Source of the DNA: Deltaproteobacteria bacterium
Lineage (GTDB): Bacteria > Desulfobacterota > Dissulfuribacteria > Dissulfuribacterales > UBA3076
Assembly: GCA_018399745.1 (NCBI GenBank)
Contig: JAGYNZ010000007.1
Coordinates: 1-64,000, forward strand
Length of the DNA stretch: 64,000 bases
Reading direction: 5' to 3'
This document shows, piece by piece, positions 9,967 to 20,530 of the stretch (position 1 is the first letter of the stretch; the number at the start of each line of letters is the position of its first letter). The position numbers and the translations under genes are program-made. The notes beneath the pieces are model-generated. The model was not told where the DNA came from and did no database searches. It worked only from the letters and a program-made list of their open reading frames with translations.

Positions 9967-10974
9967 ATGGTAAAAATTGTCACGATCGGCGGCGGCACCG
10001 GCGCACCGACCATTTTACGTGCCCTGATTAGAGCCGGATTTACGCAGATCACTGCTATCTGTACCGCAATGGATTCAGGCGGAAGGACTGGGACGATCCG
10101 TTCGGATGAACGCGACCGGGTAATTGCGGTCTCTGATTTATTGCGTAATTTGCTGGCGTTAATGCCGCCTCACAGCGCCGAAATGAACAACGTTACCATG
10201 TTTACCGAAATGTTAAACTTTTCAGACGGCCGCAACCGTAATCTTGGTTATACCATTTATTATGCCCTGTTAGAAAAATACAGAAACGACTATTTGCAGG
10301 TACAGCGCGCCCTGGAGCAACTATTGGGAATTCAGTTTATGGGACGCGCCATCCCAATTACCTCGATGTCGGCGAGTATTTGTTTTCTATCCATGGGAGG
10401 AATGATATATCATGGTGAGCACCAGTTGGACCTTTACGCGATGTCGCAAGATATGATTGCTAAAGTGTGGATTGAGCCAGTGGTGCCGGCTGTTCCTGAG
10501 GCCCTGGAAGCCATAGCCCAGGCCACTCATCTCATATTTTGTCCGGGCAGTCTCTATGGGTCGGTCATTGCAAACATGCTGCCCGCAGGCGTTATATCAG
10601 CTTTTCAAGAAACTCAGGCGACTAAAATTTTGATCAGCAATCTGGTCTCGGTACGCAACGAAACCCATAACTTTACCCCCTTGGATTATTGGCGTTTATT
10701 TCAAAACTACACCGGCCTGGAACGGCCTTTTGATATTATGGTGGTACCTGATTTGTCCAGAGAAACGTTTGAGCAGCAACATCCCGAAACAGCGGCGCAT
10801 TATGCTAAAGAATATTCCTATTTTTTGGGCTGGTCCGAGGCCGACCTGAAACCGTTACGTGATCAGAATGTCCACATTGAGCCGGCCGGCCACTATTCGT
10901 TAACCGTTCAATTTAATCGGCTGCGGCACGACCCTGATAAATTGGCGCACGTGTTAAAACGTTTGATTATTTAA
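9967..10974 (+). CDS. YvcK/CofD (GlmR)-like protein
   Basis: IVTIGGGTGAPTILRALI...MDSGGRTGTIR...LLRNLLALM and FCPGSLYGSVIANMLPAGV motifs. Confidence 0.82.
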   Translation: MVKIVTIGGGTGAPTILRALIRAGFTQITAICTAMDSGGRTGTIRSDERDRVIAVSDLLRNLLALMPPHSAEMNNVTMFTEMLNFSDGRNRNLGYTIYYALLEKYRNDYLQVQRALEQLLGIQFMGRAIPITSMSASICFLSMGGMIYHGEHQLDLYAMSQDMIAKVWIEPVVPAVPEALEAIAQATHLIFCPGSLYGSVIANMLPAGVISAFQETQATKILISNLVSVRNETHNFTPLDYWRLFQNYTGLERPFDIMVVPDLSRETFEQQHPETAAHYAKEYSYFLGWSEADLKPLRDQNVHIEPAGHYSLTVQFNRLRHDPDKLAHVLKRLII

Positions 10975-11098
10975 AGACAAGGAAATATTCATAATAAATT
11001 TCAATATGCAGATTCTTCCGGGTGCTTTTGAATAATGAGCTTGATCTGTCACCCCTTGGCAAAAAGCACCAAAAAACCATGATACGTTACCCCTTCAT

Positions 11099-12688
11099 AT
11101 GAAAAAACCTTTTTTTTGTGTCCTTATCTTACTCTTTCTCTTCATTACTGTGAACCAAAGAGCAGCAGCTGAAACAAGGTGCGATGCAGCTCAATATGGT
11201 GAACATACATGCCCTCCACAACATATTTTACCGATTGATCTTACCCGTGATAAGGTCCTTCTTGAGGTAAACCAGCCTGTAGTAGACATCAAGGCCAACG
11301 ATTCGAATAATCCTCTTATGGTCCTTCCTGAAGATAAGGTTTCCATTTCATTGAGCCTCGATACTGGTAGTTATGCAGAGCAGGAGGCAGACTGGTGGAT
11401 CGTTGCCGATACACCCTTTGGTCTATTCTCCTATGTCTACCCTGACTGGCAGAAAGATCTCCATTATTGCATTCAGGCCCCCCTGAATGGTTTTTCTGGT
11501 GTTCCTATACTCGACAGTCCTCTTCCCCAAGGCAGTTATACCTTTTATTTTGCCATTGATAATAATGCGGATGGAATAGCAGATGCTACATGGAGAGACT
11601 CAATAGAGGTTCATGTAGTCCCGCCTTTAAAGGCCGTAGACGATTCTACTGTAACTGATCGAACGCCGTTGATTCTGATTCATGGAAACAACAGTGAAGC
11701 AGAGCCTTATTACCGTTGGGGTGATTACCTGGAAAAAAGTGAACAAGATCCGGAATTTTCAGATAACTTCAAAATCTATCTCTTCCAATGGGATTCTAAT
11801 CGATCCAACAGGTTCAATGCTGCCGCCCTGGGAACATGCATAGACGGAATGACGGTGTTAAACGACAAGAAGTTGATGATATTAGCGCACAGCAGAGGAG
11901 GTCTTGTCTCTCGATATTTCCTGAACGACTGTGTTACAGAAAAAGGTATCTATTCAGGTCAACCGGCGGGCGAGCGGGTTGATTACCTGATAACCTTAGG
12001 CACTCCCCACAGGGGATCTCCGGGAGCTGATCCGTACTGGAGCATATTTTCCTTTGACTGCAAATACCAACCCTTCTTTGCTAAACAACTCAGTCTTTTC
12101 TATCTTAACTACATCTATGAGCCGTCTTATAATAATTTGCTATGGGATGACTTTGAAAATGAACTTACTGAAGACCCGGTGTGCTGGTATCCCTCTATCC
12201 TGGATAGTGAGACGGAATTCTGCTCGACCCTTCAATCTGCACAGAGTGATTTAGACGAATTAAACAGCGAAGACTCTTATTTAGATAAAATTATTGCCTT
12301 TGGAGGCAACGAATTCAATGAAGAACCCTTTCAGTGGGGGTTTGGGTGGTGCGAACATAAAGCCCTCTCTGCATTTTCAATTCTGTTGGCTGAGATCCCT
12401 GTAATCCCGACTGGTTATCCGGACACCCCAATTGACGACCAGTACCGTCCTTTTCAGGCCAACGATGGTATGGTCCCACTAACATCCGCCTTACTTCTAA
12501 AATCCGGTTCTCAAGGGCTGTTCACAGTCCAGAACGGTCAACTCATCTATGATCCTCAGGAACTAAATTCTCAATGCCGATTAAAGAAATGTATTGTTAT
12601 TGAGAATAGGCAAACGGATCATCTCGACTTTTTGGACGATGAGGAGATCATCGATCTAGTCATAAGTACAATTAAAAATATAAAATAA
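11099..12688 (+). CDS. Secreted alpha/beta-hydrolase (lipase/esterase-like)
   Basis: Signal peptide MKKPFFCVLILLFLFITVNQRAAAE; PLILIHGNN oxyanion motif; AHSRGG nucleophile elbow. Confidence 0.75.
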   Translation: MKKPFFCVLILLFLFITVNQRAAAETRCDAAQYGEHTCPPQHILPIDLTRDKVLLEVNQPVVDIKANDSNNPLMVLPEDKVSISLSLDTGSYAEQEADWWIVADTPFGLFSYVYPDWQKDLHYCIQAPLNGFSGVPILDSPLPQGSYTFYFAIDNNADGIADATWRDSIEVHVVPPLKAVDDSTVTDRTPLILIHGNNSEAEPYYRWGDYLEKSEQDPEFSDNFKIYLFQWDSNRSNRFNAAALGTCIDGMTVLNDKKLMILAHSRGGLVSRYFLNDCVTEKGIYSGQPAGERVDYLITLGTPHRGSPGADPYWSIFSFDCKYQPFFAKQLSLFYLNYIYEPSYNNLLWDDFENELTEDPVCWYPSILDSETEFCSTLQSAQSDLDELNSEDSYLDKIIAFGGNEFNEEPFQWGFGWCEHKALSAFSILLAEIPVIPTGYPDTPIDDQYRPFQANDGMVPLTSALLLKSGSQGLFTVQNGQLIYDPQELNSQCRLKKCIVIENRQTDHLDFLDDEEIIDLVISTIKNIK

Positions 12689-13030
12689 ATTGCATTATTT
12701 ACTGATAATTAGATGAAAATTGCCAGAATAGATTAGTGGAAAACTTTATAGTCATTCGTTATTCTTATGAATCCGGTCACCAATCTGCATCTTGTAAATT
12801 GACAATTTTTTCTTCTCCTACTCGCTCAATTATCCTTATTAATTTGTCCCCTATTTTTTCCTTATGCAACAGTCGGTGTGATGATATATATTATTTATTG
12901 CGAGGAAGGGGTTGTGATGGATACAAAATCAGGTCATGAATCGGCCTTTCACAGACTTCGATCATTCTGCTGATCAATGGATAAAAATGAAATATCAGGC
13001 GGATAGTCAGGGTTAATCAAGGATAAAAAA

Positions 13031-14203
13031 ATGGTGTTTTTTGTAGATAAACCATATATTTCCGATTTCTTCAAAATGACTGTCAGAGACAATGTTATTC
13101 CTGTTGTAGGCACAGAAACAGCAAAAAAATTAGGTCTCTATAATGGTACAAATTTGATCAGCGAGAACGAAGCCGTTGAGATGATTCGAAAGGCAGATGA
13201 TCCTCTAATATATATGACATCAGAGAACTCAATAAATTGGATAACTAAACACCTGTTTTTCAGCAAACTTCCTGAAAGGATAAGATTATTTAAAGATAAA
13301 TTAAAGTTTCGAGAACTGACAAAATCAATTTTTCCAAACTTCGCTTTTCAAGAAGTACAGATCAAAGACTTGAGAAAGATACAATTTGAAGAACTGCCAT
13401 TACCATTTATTATCAAACCTTCAGTTGGATTTTTTAGCATGGGGGTATATAGAGTTTCAAATTTCCAGGAGTGGCAAGCAACAATTGATTCAATAGTTGT
13501 TACAATGGAAAAAATCAGGGGTTTATACCCTGAAGAGGTATTGGATGCCAGTTCATTTATAATTGAACAATGCATTAACGGCGAGGAATTTGCAGTTGAT
13601 GCATATTATAACTCAACAGGCGAACCCGTTATTCTGAATATATTTAAACATATCTTTTCTTCAGATAAAGATGTCAGTGACAGGATTTACACTTCATCCA
13701 AACAAATTATCGAAAACAATCTTAAGGAATTCACTGATTTTGCAGAAAAGATAGGTGAATTAACCGGAGTAAAGAATTTTCCGGTACATATTGAGCTTAG
13801 AAGAGACAATGAGGGTTCTTTATTGCCCATTGAAATAAATCCGATGCGTTTTGGCGGTTGGTGTACAACGGCAGACATATCTTTCCTGGCTTACGGATTC
13901 AATCCTTACTTATATTATTACTCACAGAAAAAACCAAATTGGTCGGAAATCCTTAAAGGAAAAGAAGGCAAACTCTTTAGTATTATAGTATTAGACAATT
14001 CGACGGGCAAAGATATAGAGGGAATCACATCATTTGATTATGAAAAATTGCTCTCAAATTTTGAGAAACCAATAGAACTGCGAAAAGTTGATTATAAAAA
14101 GTATCCTGTTTTTGGCTTCCTGTTTGCGGAAACCAGAGAAGACAACTTTATTGAGCTCAAAAACATACTGGATTCAGACTTGAATGAATTTGTATCCACT
14201 TAA
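13031..14203 (+). CDS. ATP-grasp domain protein
   Basis: PFIIKPSVGFFSMGVYRV, FIIEQCINGEEFAVDAYY, VHIELR..LLPIEINPMRFGG motifs. Confidence 0.75.
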   Translation: MVFFVDKPYISDFFKMTVRDNVIPVVGTETAKKLGLYNGTNLISENEAVEMIRKADDPLIYMTSENSINWITKHLFFSKLPERIRLFKDKLKFRELTKSIFPNFAFQEVQIKDLRKIQFEELPLPFIIKPSVGFFSMGVYRVSNFQEWQATIDSIVVTMEKIRGLYPEEVLDASSFIIEQCINGEEFAVDAYYNSTGEPVILNIFKHIFSSDKDVSDRIYTSSKQIIENNLKEFTDFAEKIGELTGVKNFPVHIELRRDNEGSLLPIEINPMRFGGWCTTADISFLAYGFNPYLYYYSQKKPNWSEILKGKEGKLFSIIVLDNSTGKDIEGITSFDYEKLLSNFEKPIELRKVDYKKYPVFGFLFAETREDNFIELKNILDSDLNEFVST

Positions 14204-14291
14204 TATACAAACAGCATAAAATTCTCTTGTATAAGAGCGTAATATTAAGGCCGTTGAGCGGATATTGCGCTTCATTTCGTATCTGGAAATA

Positions 14292-14804
14292 ATGACGGAA
14301 ATACGGTCTAATATTGTACTGATCGGCATGCCCGGTGCAGGTAAAAGTACTGTCGGCGTGGTTTTGGCTAAACAGACTTCACGCGGCTTCGTAGACACGG
14401 ATGTCCTCATTCAGACCTCACAATGCCGTACCCTGCAGGAGATCGTTGACATGGACGGATATGCGGCCCTTCGAAATATCGAAGAGCGCATGCTGCTTGG
14501 GCTCTCTGTCCGCAACCACGTCATCGCTACCGGCGGCAGCGCCGTATACAGCGAACTTTCCATGCGCTACCTCAGGTCTGATGGCGCTGTAGTCTTTCTC
14601 GATGTTGACTTATCGATCCTGGAATCGAGGATCCATGATTTTAAGACCCGTGGTCTGGCAAAACGACCGGATCAGAGCTTTGCTGACCTGTTTCGCGAAC
14701 GCCTGTTGCTTTACATTAAGTATGCAGACATTACTATTAGGTGCGCCGGGTTGAATCAAGAGGATATCTGTGCAAAAATCATTAAAGAGGTAAAGAGCCG
14801 CTAG
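14292..14804 (+). CDS. aroK: Shikimate kinase-like
   Basis: Walker A GMPGAGKST, FVDTDVLIQ, FR..E, ATGGSAVYS motifs; internal ATG (MTEIRSN) preferred over ORF start 14265. Confidence 0.8.
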   Translation: MTEIRSNIVLIGMPGAGKSTVGVVLAKQTSRGFVDTDVLIQTSQCRTLQEIVDMDGYAALRNIEERMLLGLSVRNHVIATGGSAVYSELSMRYLRSDGAVVFLDVDLSILESRIHDFKTRGLAKRPDQSFADLFRERLLLYIKYADITIRCAGLNQEDICAKIIKEVKSR

Positions 14805-14854
14805 GGGTTCCATCCACTGAAATGTATGTATTCTACGTACAATCCGAATGAATA

Positions 14855-15679
14855 ATGGAAGCAAACAGGATTCGACTTAGATTATATTCAGCCATATTCA
14901 CTGCACTTCTCATGCTGGGCAGCTTGGGATTCATGTTCAGTGAAAATCTCTCGCTGTTAGATGCAATCTATTTTTCCATCGTAACAATGGCTACGGTTGG
15001 TTACGGTGACATTCATCCCCATTCTGCTGTTGGAAAAATTCTGGCCCTCCTCTTAATTATTGGAGGAGTGGGAACCTTTCTGGGTTTCGTAGCCATTATT
15101 ACCGACACATTTGTCAAGCGCCGGGAAGAATTAATTATGCAGCAAAAGCTTAACATGATAACCGGGCTTTTCTTCAGCGAAATAGGTAATGGATTATTGA
15201 AGCACTTTGCTCAACTTGATCCTGAGGTAGACAGGCTGCATAAAATTCTCAAGATCTCAAACGAATGGGGAAAAGCGGACTTCATTGAGGCGGCCAAAGG
15301 TCTGGAGCATCACCGTTTCGTAATAGATTCGCATCGGGGGAATCTTTTCGAACTGAGGGAATACCTGCACAAACAGGCCGGCCTGCTCCTTAGATTGTTA
15401 GAAAATCCGATTATTCACGAACAAGGAAAATTTTCTGATCTGCTCCGCGCAACATTTCACCTTCGTGACGAGCTGTTAAACCGCGAAGACCTCTCTGAAT
15501 TGCTGAGTTCTGATCGAAAGCATTTGGAGGGAGATATCATCCGGATTTACAGATTGCTGATATTTGAATGGTTGCGATACGTGCGTTATTTGAAAAAGGA
15601 CTATCCATATCTCTTCTCTTTGGCTGTTCGAGTCAATCCTTTTGATCTAGAGGCAAGTGCGGTTGTCAAAGGCCCTTAA
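14855..15679 (+). CDS. Two-TM potassium channel-like protein with uncharacterised C-terminal domain
   Basis: Selectivity filter TVGYGDIHP between two TM segments. Confidence 0.8.
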   Translation: MEANRIRLRLYSAIFTALLMLGSLGFMFSENLSLLDAIYFSIVTMATVGYGDIHPHSAVGKILALLLIIGGVGTFLGFVAIITDTFVKRREELIMQQKLNMITGLFFSEIGNGLLKHFAQLDPEVDRLHKILKISNEWGKADFIEAAKGLEHHRFVIDSHRGNLFELREYLHKQAGLLLRLLENPIIHEQGKFSDLLRATFHLRDELLNREDLSELLSSDRKHLEGDIIRIYRLLIFEWLRYVRYLKKDYPYLFSLAVRVNPFDLEASAVVKGP

Positions 15680-15788
15680 CAATTGAATAACCCCTTTTCA
15701 ATGGAAAAATCATCATTGCGGATTCTTATAGATAAATGTTGACCCGCAAAGAGACATCTGCCCAGAACGGTGCTGGAGGTAAAAAGTC

Positions 15789-16316
15789 ATGCGTGTATTT
15801 CTGGTTCTGGTTGTTTTTGTATCACTTTTCTTGAGCGGATGTGTAGGATTGCCTGAGGGTGTATATCCTGTTGATGATTTTGATCTCAATAAGTATCTGG
15901 GTAAATGGTATGAGATTGCCCGACTTGATCATTCCTTTGAGCGAGGTCTGGATAGAGTAACCGCTGAATACTCTTTGCGTGATGATGGTGGAGTGAGGGT
16001 CATAAACAGAGGCCTTTCAATCGCAGAGAACAGATGGAAAGAAGCTGAAGGTAAGGCCTACTTTGTTAAGGCCCGAGATGAAGGATATTTGAAAGTATCC
16101 TTTTTTGGCCCATTCTATGGTTCATACGTGGTGTTTGAACTGGATAAAGAGAAATATCAGTATGCCTTTGTAACAAGTTACAATAAATCTTACCTTTGGC
16201 TTTTATCAAGGAGCATGACCGTGAATAAAGAACTTATAGATCGGTTCATAAAAAGGTCAAAAGATCTTGGTTACGATACCGGCAACCTTATATTTGTTAA
16301 GCATAAAATACCTTGA
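15789..16316 (+). CDS. blc: Lipocalin-family lipoprotein (Blc-like)
   Basis: Lipobox LFLSGC; lipocalin motif KYLGKWYEIARLDHSFERGL. Confidence 0.88.
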   Translation: MRVFLVLVVFVSLFLSGCVGLPEGVYPVDDFDLNKYLGKWYEIARLDHSFERGLDRVTAEYSLRDDGGVRVINRGLSIAENRWKEAEGKAYFVKARDEGYLKVSFFGPFYGSYVVFELDKEKYQYAFVTSYNKSYLWLLSRSMTVNKELIDRFIKRSKDLGYDTGNLIFVKHKIP

Positions 16317-16513
16317 TATCCATTACGTGCGGCGGGCAATAATATCTGTGTATTAACCCAAAAGAATACTATGGATATAACACTTCGAGAGATCTACAAT
16401 GGTTTTGCCGAAACCTGTGAAGAAAACTCCATATACTTTTTGATATAATGGAAGTCTTTAATTCTTTCTAGGCGTTTTTAGACGTAAAAAGGGGGCGATT
16501 GCTTGATTTAGGA

Positions 16514-16984
16514 TTATGACCCGTCAGCAATAGTATTGTGTGCCCATACAAGGGCCTCCTCCACCCTTGGGGCCACAAGAGAAAGCGCCTCTTCATACGA
16601 TACCCATCGATACTCATGGTGTTCCGGTCTCCCTATATCCGGATTTACCGGAAGGCTCACACGAGATTGATTAGTCTCCGCTATATAATAACGGGCCACC
16701 TTGCCATGCCCGTAAGGCCCTGTCTCCCTGTAATCATATCCCCAACGAAAATTGAGGTCATTCAAAGCAGTCTCCTCCTCGACCTCCCTCTTGGCGGCCT
16801 CGACAGGAGACTCATAAGGTTCCACAATACCTTTTGGAAAATCCCAATAATTAAAGGCCCTAAGCAACAAATATTTCCACTTAACGCCATTCCTCCGGAC
16901 CAATATTACCCCTGAGGAGAGGACCTTTTTCTTTGTCTTATCGTCCTCTGCTGAATTCTTCATTCTCAATTCTTCACTTATCAT
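16514..16984 (-). CDS. NUDIX hydrolase
   Basis: Nudix box GIVEPYESPVEAAKREVEEETAL. Confidence 0.85.
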   Translation of the reverse strand: MISEELRMKNSAEDDKTKKKVLSSGVILVRRNGVKWKYLLLRAFNYWDFPKGIVEPYESPVEAAKREVEEETALNDLNFRWGYDYRETGPYGHGKVARYYIAETNQSRVSLPVNPDIGRPEHHEYRWVSYEEALSLVAPRVEEALVWAHNTIADGS

Positions 16985-17859
16985 TACTCGGTCCCTATAA
17001 AAAACGGTCTGAAATCAGATTCATCAAGTTCAAGTGCATTATTTATCTCTTCCAGGAGTCTTGGCCTGTCCTGCGACAGACGACCGTGGAGGTTGATATA
17101 GTTCGTATAGTGGTCACTGGTAAGTAATGTTTTGGCTGTCAGGCCTTCCAGAAATTCTTTTGTTTCCCTTAAAATGCCGTGAGGCGTAAGCATCTCAAAA
17201 CGCCCTGCCAAGACATCGTCCAAAATTGGCGTATTTATCTTAGGCACAAAGGTGCGCAATCTAACAAAGTCAGGCGAAATTTCATTGATCACCCTGGCGG
17301 TCTCCCTTGCATGCTCCTGTGTTCTTTTCCGTCCGCCTATACCCAAAATAACATACATACTTAGTTCAATACCAGCGTCCATAAGCCATGTACCCGCTTC
17401 GATCTGCTCTTGGGCATGGGTCCCTTTGTGAATATCTTTCAATATAACGTCATCACCTGATTCAAGCCCCACATGTATGCGCCCAAGGCCTGAATTGGCC
17501 AATTGTCTGAGCTTATCCGGACCCTTTTTATGTATGAATTGAGAAGAACCGTAGACCGTAATCCGCTCAAGGTGAGGAAATGTTATCCAGGCAAAACGAC
17601 ATACATCAGCCAGATCCTTGGTATTCATAGCTATTGTGTTTCCCGCGGGAAGAAATATGGTACGTACGTGGAGGCCATAGGCCCTTTTTGCCTCCATCAT
17701 GTCCTGCTTGATATCTGCAACCGGTCTTACGCGATATTTAGGTCCGTTCTTATAGACCATGCAAAAAGTACACTGGTTATGAGGACATCCGATAGTGGCC
17801 TGGATTAACAAGGAGTCCGCCTCGCTGGGAGGCCGGTATATGGGACCTTCATAATGCAT
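16984..17859 (-). CDS. Radical SAM protein
   Basis: IGCPHNQCTFCMVYK cluster motif; GLESGDD; overlaps NUDIX start by 1 nt (TAATG). Confidence 0.85.
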   Translation of the reverse strand: MHYEGPIYRPPSEADSLLIQATIGCPHNQCTFCMVYKNGPKYRVRPVADIKQDMMEAKRAYGLHVRTIFLPAGNTIAMNTKDLADVCRFAWITFPHLERITVYGSSQFIHKKGPDKLRQLANSGLGRIHVGLESGDDVILKDIHKGTHAQEQIEAGTWLMDAGIELSMYVILGIGGRKRTQEHARETARVINEISPDFVRLRTFVPKINTPILDDVLAGRFEMLTPHGILRETKEFLEGLTAKTLLTSDHYTNYINLHGRLSQDRPRLLEEINNALELDESDFRPFFIGTE

Positions 17860-18167
17860 GGATACCGCCTTGTTTTTTATTCATGTCTAATTTATACATG
17901 GCCAACTGCATGATCCGGATACCCCAAAAAAATCTCCATACTTTTAAGACAATTGAGTCTCAATTTTTTTAAAACACTTTTCCGCTCAACGGAATCAGTT
18001 CATCATAAAGCTCAAATCTTTCGTTGCAAGCTGAAAACAACCCTGGGAAATTTCCATTTCTGTATAAGAGCCCGGGTTTTCTGGTTTCAATAAATGCTAT
18101 CGCTTTGCAATTAGGTCTTGCGCCATCCAAACATACACTTTATTTTATATTTATTTAAGGACCTATT

Positions 18168-18647
18168 ATGAAGGGACAAACAGAAAATCTCTCGATTTCA
18201 ACCAAAAAGGATGTAAGTATGTTTGTTAATGAGAAAGAGAAAACAGAATTTTCAAACTTTCTTGGAAGCTGGACAAATGACCCAAAAAATAACAAGGGCG
18301 TCTTTTTCAAACTAAGAGACAACATAACGAAAAAGGAAAATGCGGTCCTGAACTTTAAATCGCGCCCTGGTGTCAGCTATTCTTTCAGGGGAAGCTTAGA
18401 GAGACAAGGAGAGAACAGACTTTTCGTTATGGCCGACATCATCGATGATGACCCTGAAGACCGTTGGCTTTCAGTATGTTTTTATGGGGACATGATAACA
18501 GATCCGGATGAATTGGGAAATCTGATTCCAAAAGGTCTGCTTGGGGAAGATGGTTACTGTTTTGATATCTATGAATATGACGAACCCATGATTTCCTATA
18601 TTAAGCAGAGAATTAATGAGGCCTATACCAACACATTGAATTATTAA
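18168..18647 (+). CDS. Hypothetical protein, no recognised domain
   Basis: 159 aa ORF, ATG at 18168 with internal ATG option (MFVNEKEK); acidic C-terminal half. Confidence 0.55.
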   Translation: MKGQTENLSISTKKDVSMFVNEKEKTEFSNFLGSWTNDPKNNKGVFFKLRDNITKKENAVLNFKSRPGVSYSFRGSLERQGENRLFVMADIIDDDPEDRWLSVCFYGDMITDPDELGNLIPKGLLGEDGYCFDIYEYDEPMISYIKQRINEAYTNTLNY

Positions 18648-18772
18648 CTATTTCTCAATGTTCGCCAAATCTTTCTGCTTTTATTTTGTAAAATCCGTTT
18701 TATAGAACTCCCTGATTTCTACGCATACCATAAAAAATTCAGATGAACAGTCTATTTCAATTACTGTGTCTT

Positions 18773-18791
18773 GTGCCCGGCACACGGGCAC
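18773..18791. other. Strong small hairpin, possible weak terminator
   Basis: GTGCCCG-GCACA-CGGGCAC followed by ATTTCTCTCTTTT. Confidence 0.4.
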
Positions 18792-19177
18792 ATTTCTCTC
18801 TTTTGTGTCTTTGTTATAAAATAAGCGTGATAATAATCCATAATATTTATCACCTTGACACAGCCTGGACCGGACATTCTATCAGCACCCCGTCTCATCC
18901 CTGACATTCAATTATCGGCTGCTTTTCAACTGCTCTAACACGAGAGAGATACGGCTTGTTTTGTCTGAAGACACCCCTTGTCTTTATGTATTTGAAAATC
19001 CCTTCTGTTTCTATTGCTCAGCCACAGTCTCTCTCCTGAATGCCGGAAGCAACACTGTCCTGATCCTGTTTGTTCAACTTCCTATAAATAGTGGCGGATC
19101 TTAATTAATTGATATATCATCTTTTTTATTGAGCATAATTTTACACAGGTTTATAGACTTACTGAATTTCTATCCTG

Positions 19178-20530
19178 ATGGGCAATCGCAAAAAGACAAA
19201 AAAGACCGTACGAAAGTATTCTGTTCCATCTCATCGCAGAAAATACACCTCTGAACACCTTATTAAAAAGGCCTCTTTAGCCCAAAGAGAAGGCAGACTT
19301 GCTGAGGCGGAAAAAGTCTATCTGGAAATATTGAAAGACAGCCCCGGCTCGGGAGCGGTACTGAACGCGCTGGGAACAGTTTTCATGGATCAGGCCAAAT
19401 TGGATAAGGCCGAAAAGACCTTTGAGAAGGCAACAAGACTCCGACCTCCCTATTATCCTGCATATTATAACCTGGGCTGGCTAAAACAGCTAAGGAACGA
19501 TCACAGGGGTGCCATAAGCGATTACAGGATCATACTGGAGAAACAGCCTGATTTTGGTAAAGCGTGGAATAATTTAGGTACTGCGTACAGGGAGAAAGGA
19601 GATCTGGACAAGGCGCTGTCCTGTTTTAGCAATGCAGTGGAGTTTTCTCCTGACATGCCGGAGGCATGGAACAATCTCGGCGTGGCACAGGACGAATTCA
19701 ATATGATTCAAGACGCTGCGAAGTCATACAAAAAGGCCATTGCCATAAGATCGGATTATACATCCGCCCACTTCAACCTCGGGATTTCTCTGCAAAAGCT
19801 CGGGCTGTTCAAAAAGGCCGAGTATCATTATAAAACGGTCCTTAAGATCAAACCGAATGATGAGTCGGCAAGATTCATGCTTCAAACCCTTGGGACACAG
19901 GAAACACCCGATGCTGCACCGCCGGAATACATACGCAGGGTCTTTGACGGGTGTGCCGGCACTTTTGAAAAGGTTCTGGTCGAAGGCCTTGAATATAGGA
20001 CCCCACAGCTGCTTTTTGACCTTGTGCGCCCATATCTATCTAAAGAAATGACTGTTTTAGACCTTGGTTGCGGTACCGGCCTGGGATCTCAATTTTATCG
20101 GCCTTTTGCGAAAAGACTGATAGGAGTCGATATATCGTTAAAAATGCTTGAAAAGGCCGCGAGGAAAAAAACCTACGACCGGCTTGAGGCCTTTGACATA
20201 CTTCAAGACTGGAAATTTCTCCAGAAATTTGATCTTATCTATAGTTCTGACGTCTTTGTATATTTTGGAAATCTGGACCCGGTGATCAGATCCGCATCTT
20301 TCTGTCTCAATTACGGGGGTATCATTGCCTTTTCAGTAGAAAGGCTGAATGACAACGACAGCATTGGGCACAAGCTATTCCCCTGCGGTCGCTATGCCCA
20401 CTCACGTGCATATATACACGACGTCTTAAACCGTCATGCCTTTCATCTAATGAAAGAGACCAAAGCGAATATCAGGAAGGAATCAGGGAATCAGGTCAAA
20501 GGGTTATTGATTGTAGCAAAGAAATATTAG
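19178..20530 (+). CDS. TPR-repeat protein with C-terminal SAM-dependent methyltransferase domain
   Basis: Multiple TPRs (AWNNLGTAYREKGDLDKAL) then TVLDLGCGTGLGSQF. Confidence 0.85.
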   Translation: MGNRKKTKKTVRKYSVPSHRRKYTSEHLIKKASLAQREGRLAEAEKVYLEILKDSPGSGAVLNALGTVFMDQAKLDKAEKTFEKATRLRPPYYPAYYNLGWLKQLRNDHRGAISDYRIILEKQPDFGKAWNNLGTAYREKGDLDKALSCFSNAVEFSPDMPEAWNNLGVAQDEFNMIQDAAKSYKKAIAIRSDYTSAHFNLGISLQKLGLFKKAEYHYKTVLKIKPNDESARFMLQTLGTQETPDAAPPEYIRRVFDGCAGTFEKVLVEGLEYRTPQLLFDLVRPYLSKEMTVLDLGCGTGLGSQFYRPFAKRLIGVDISLKMLEKAARKKTYDRLEAFDILQDWKFLQKFDLIYSSDVFVYFGNLDPVIRSASFCLNYGGIIAFSVERLNDNDSIGHKLFPCGRYAHSRAYIHDVLNRHAFHLMKETKANIRKESGNQVKGLLIVAKKY

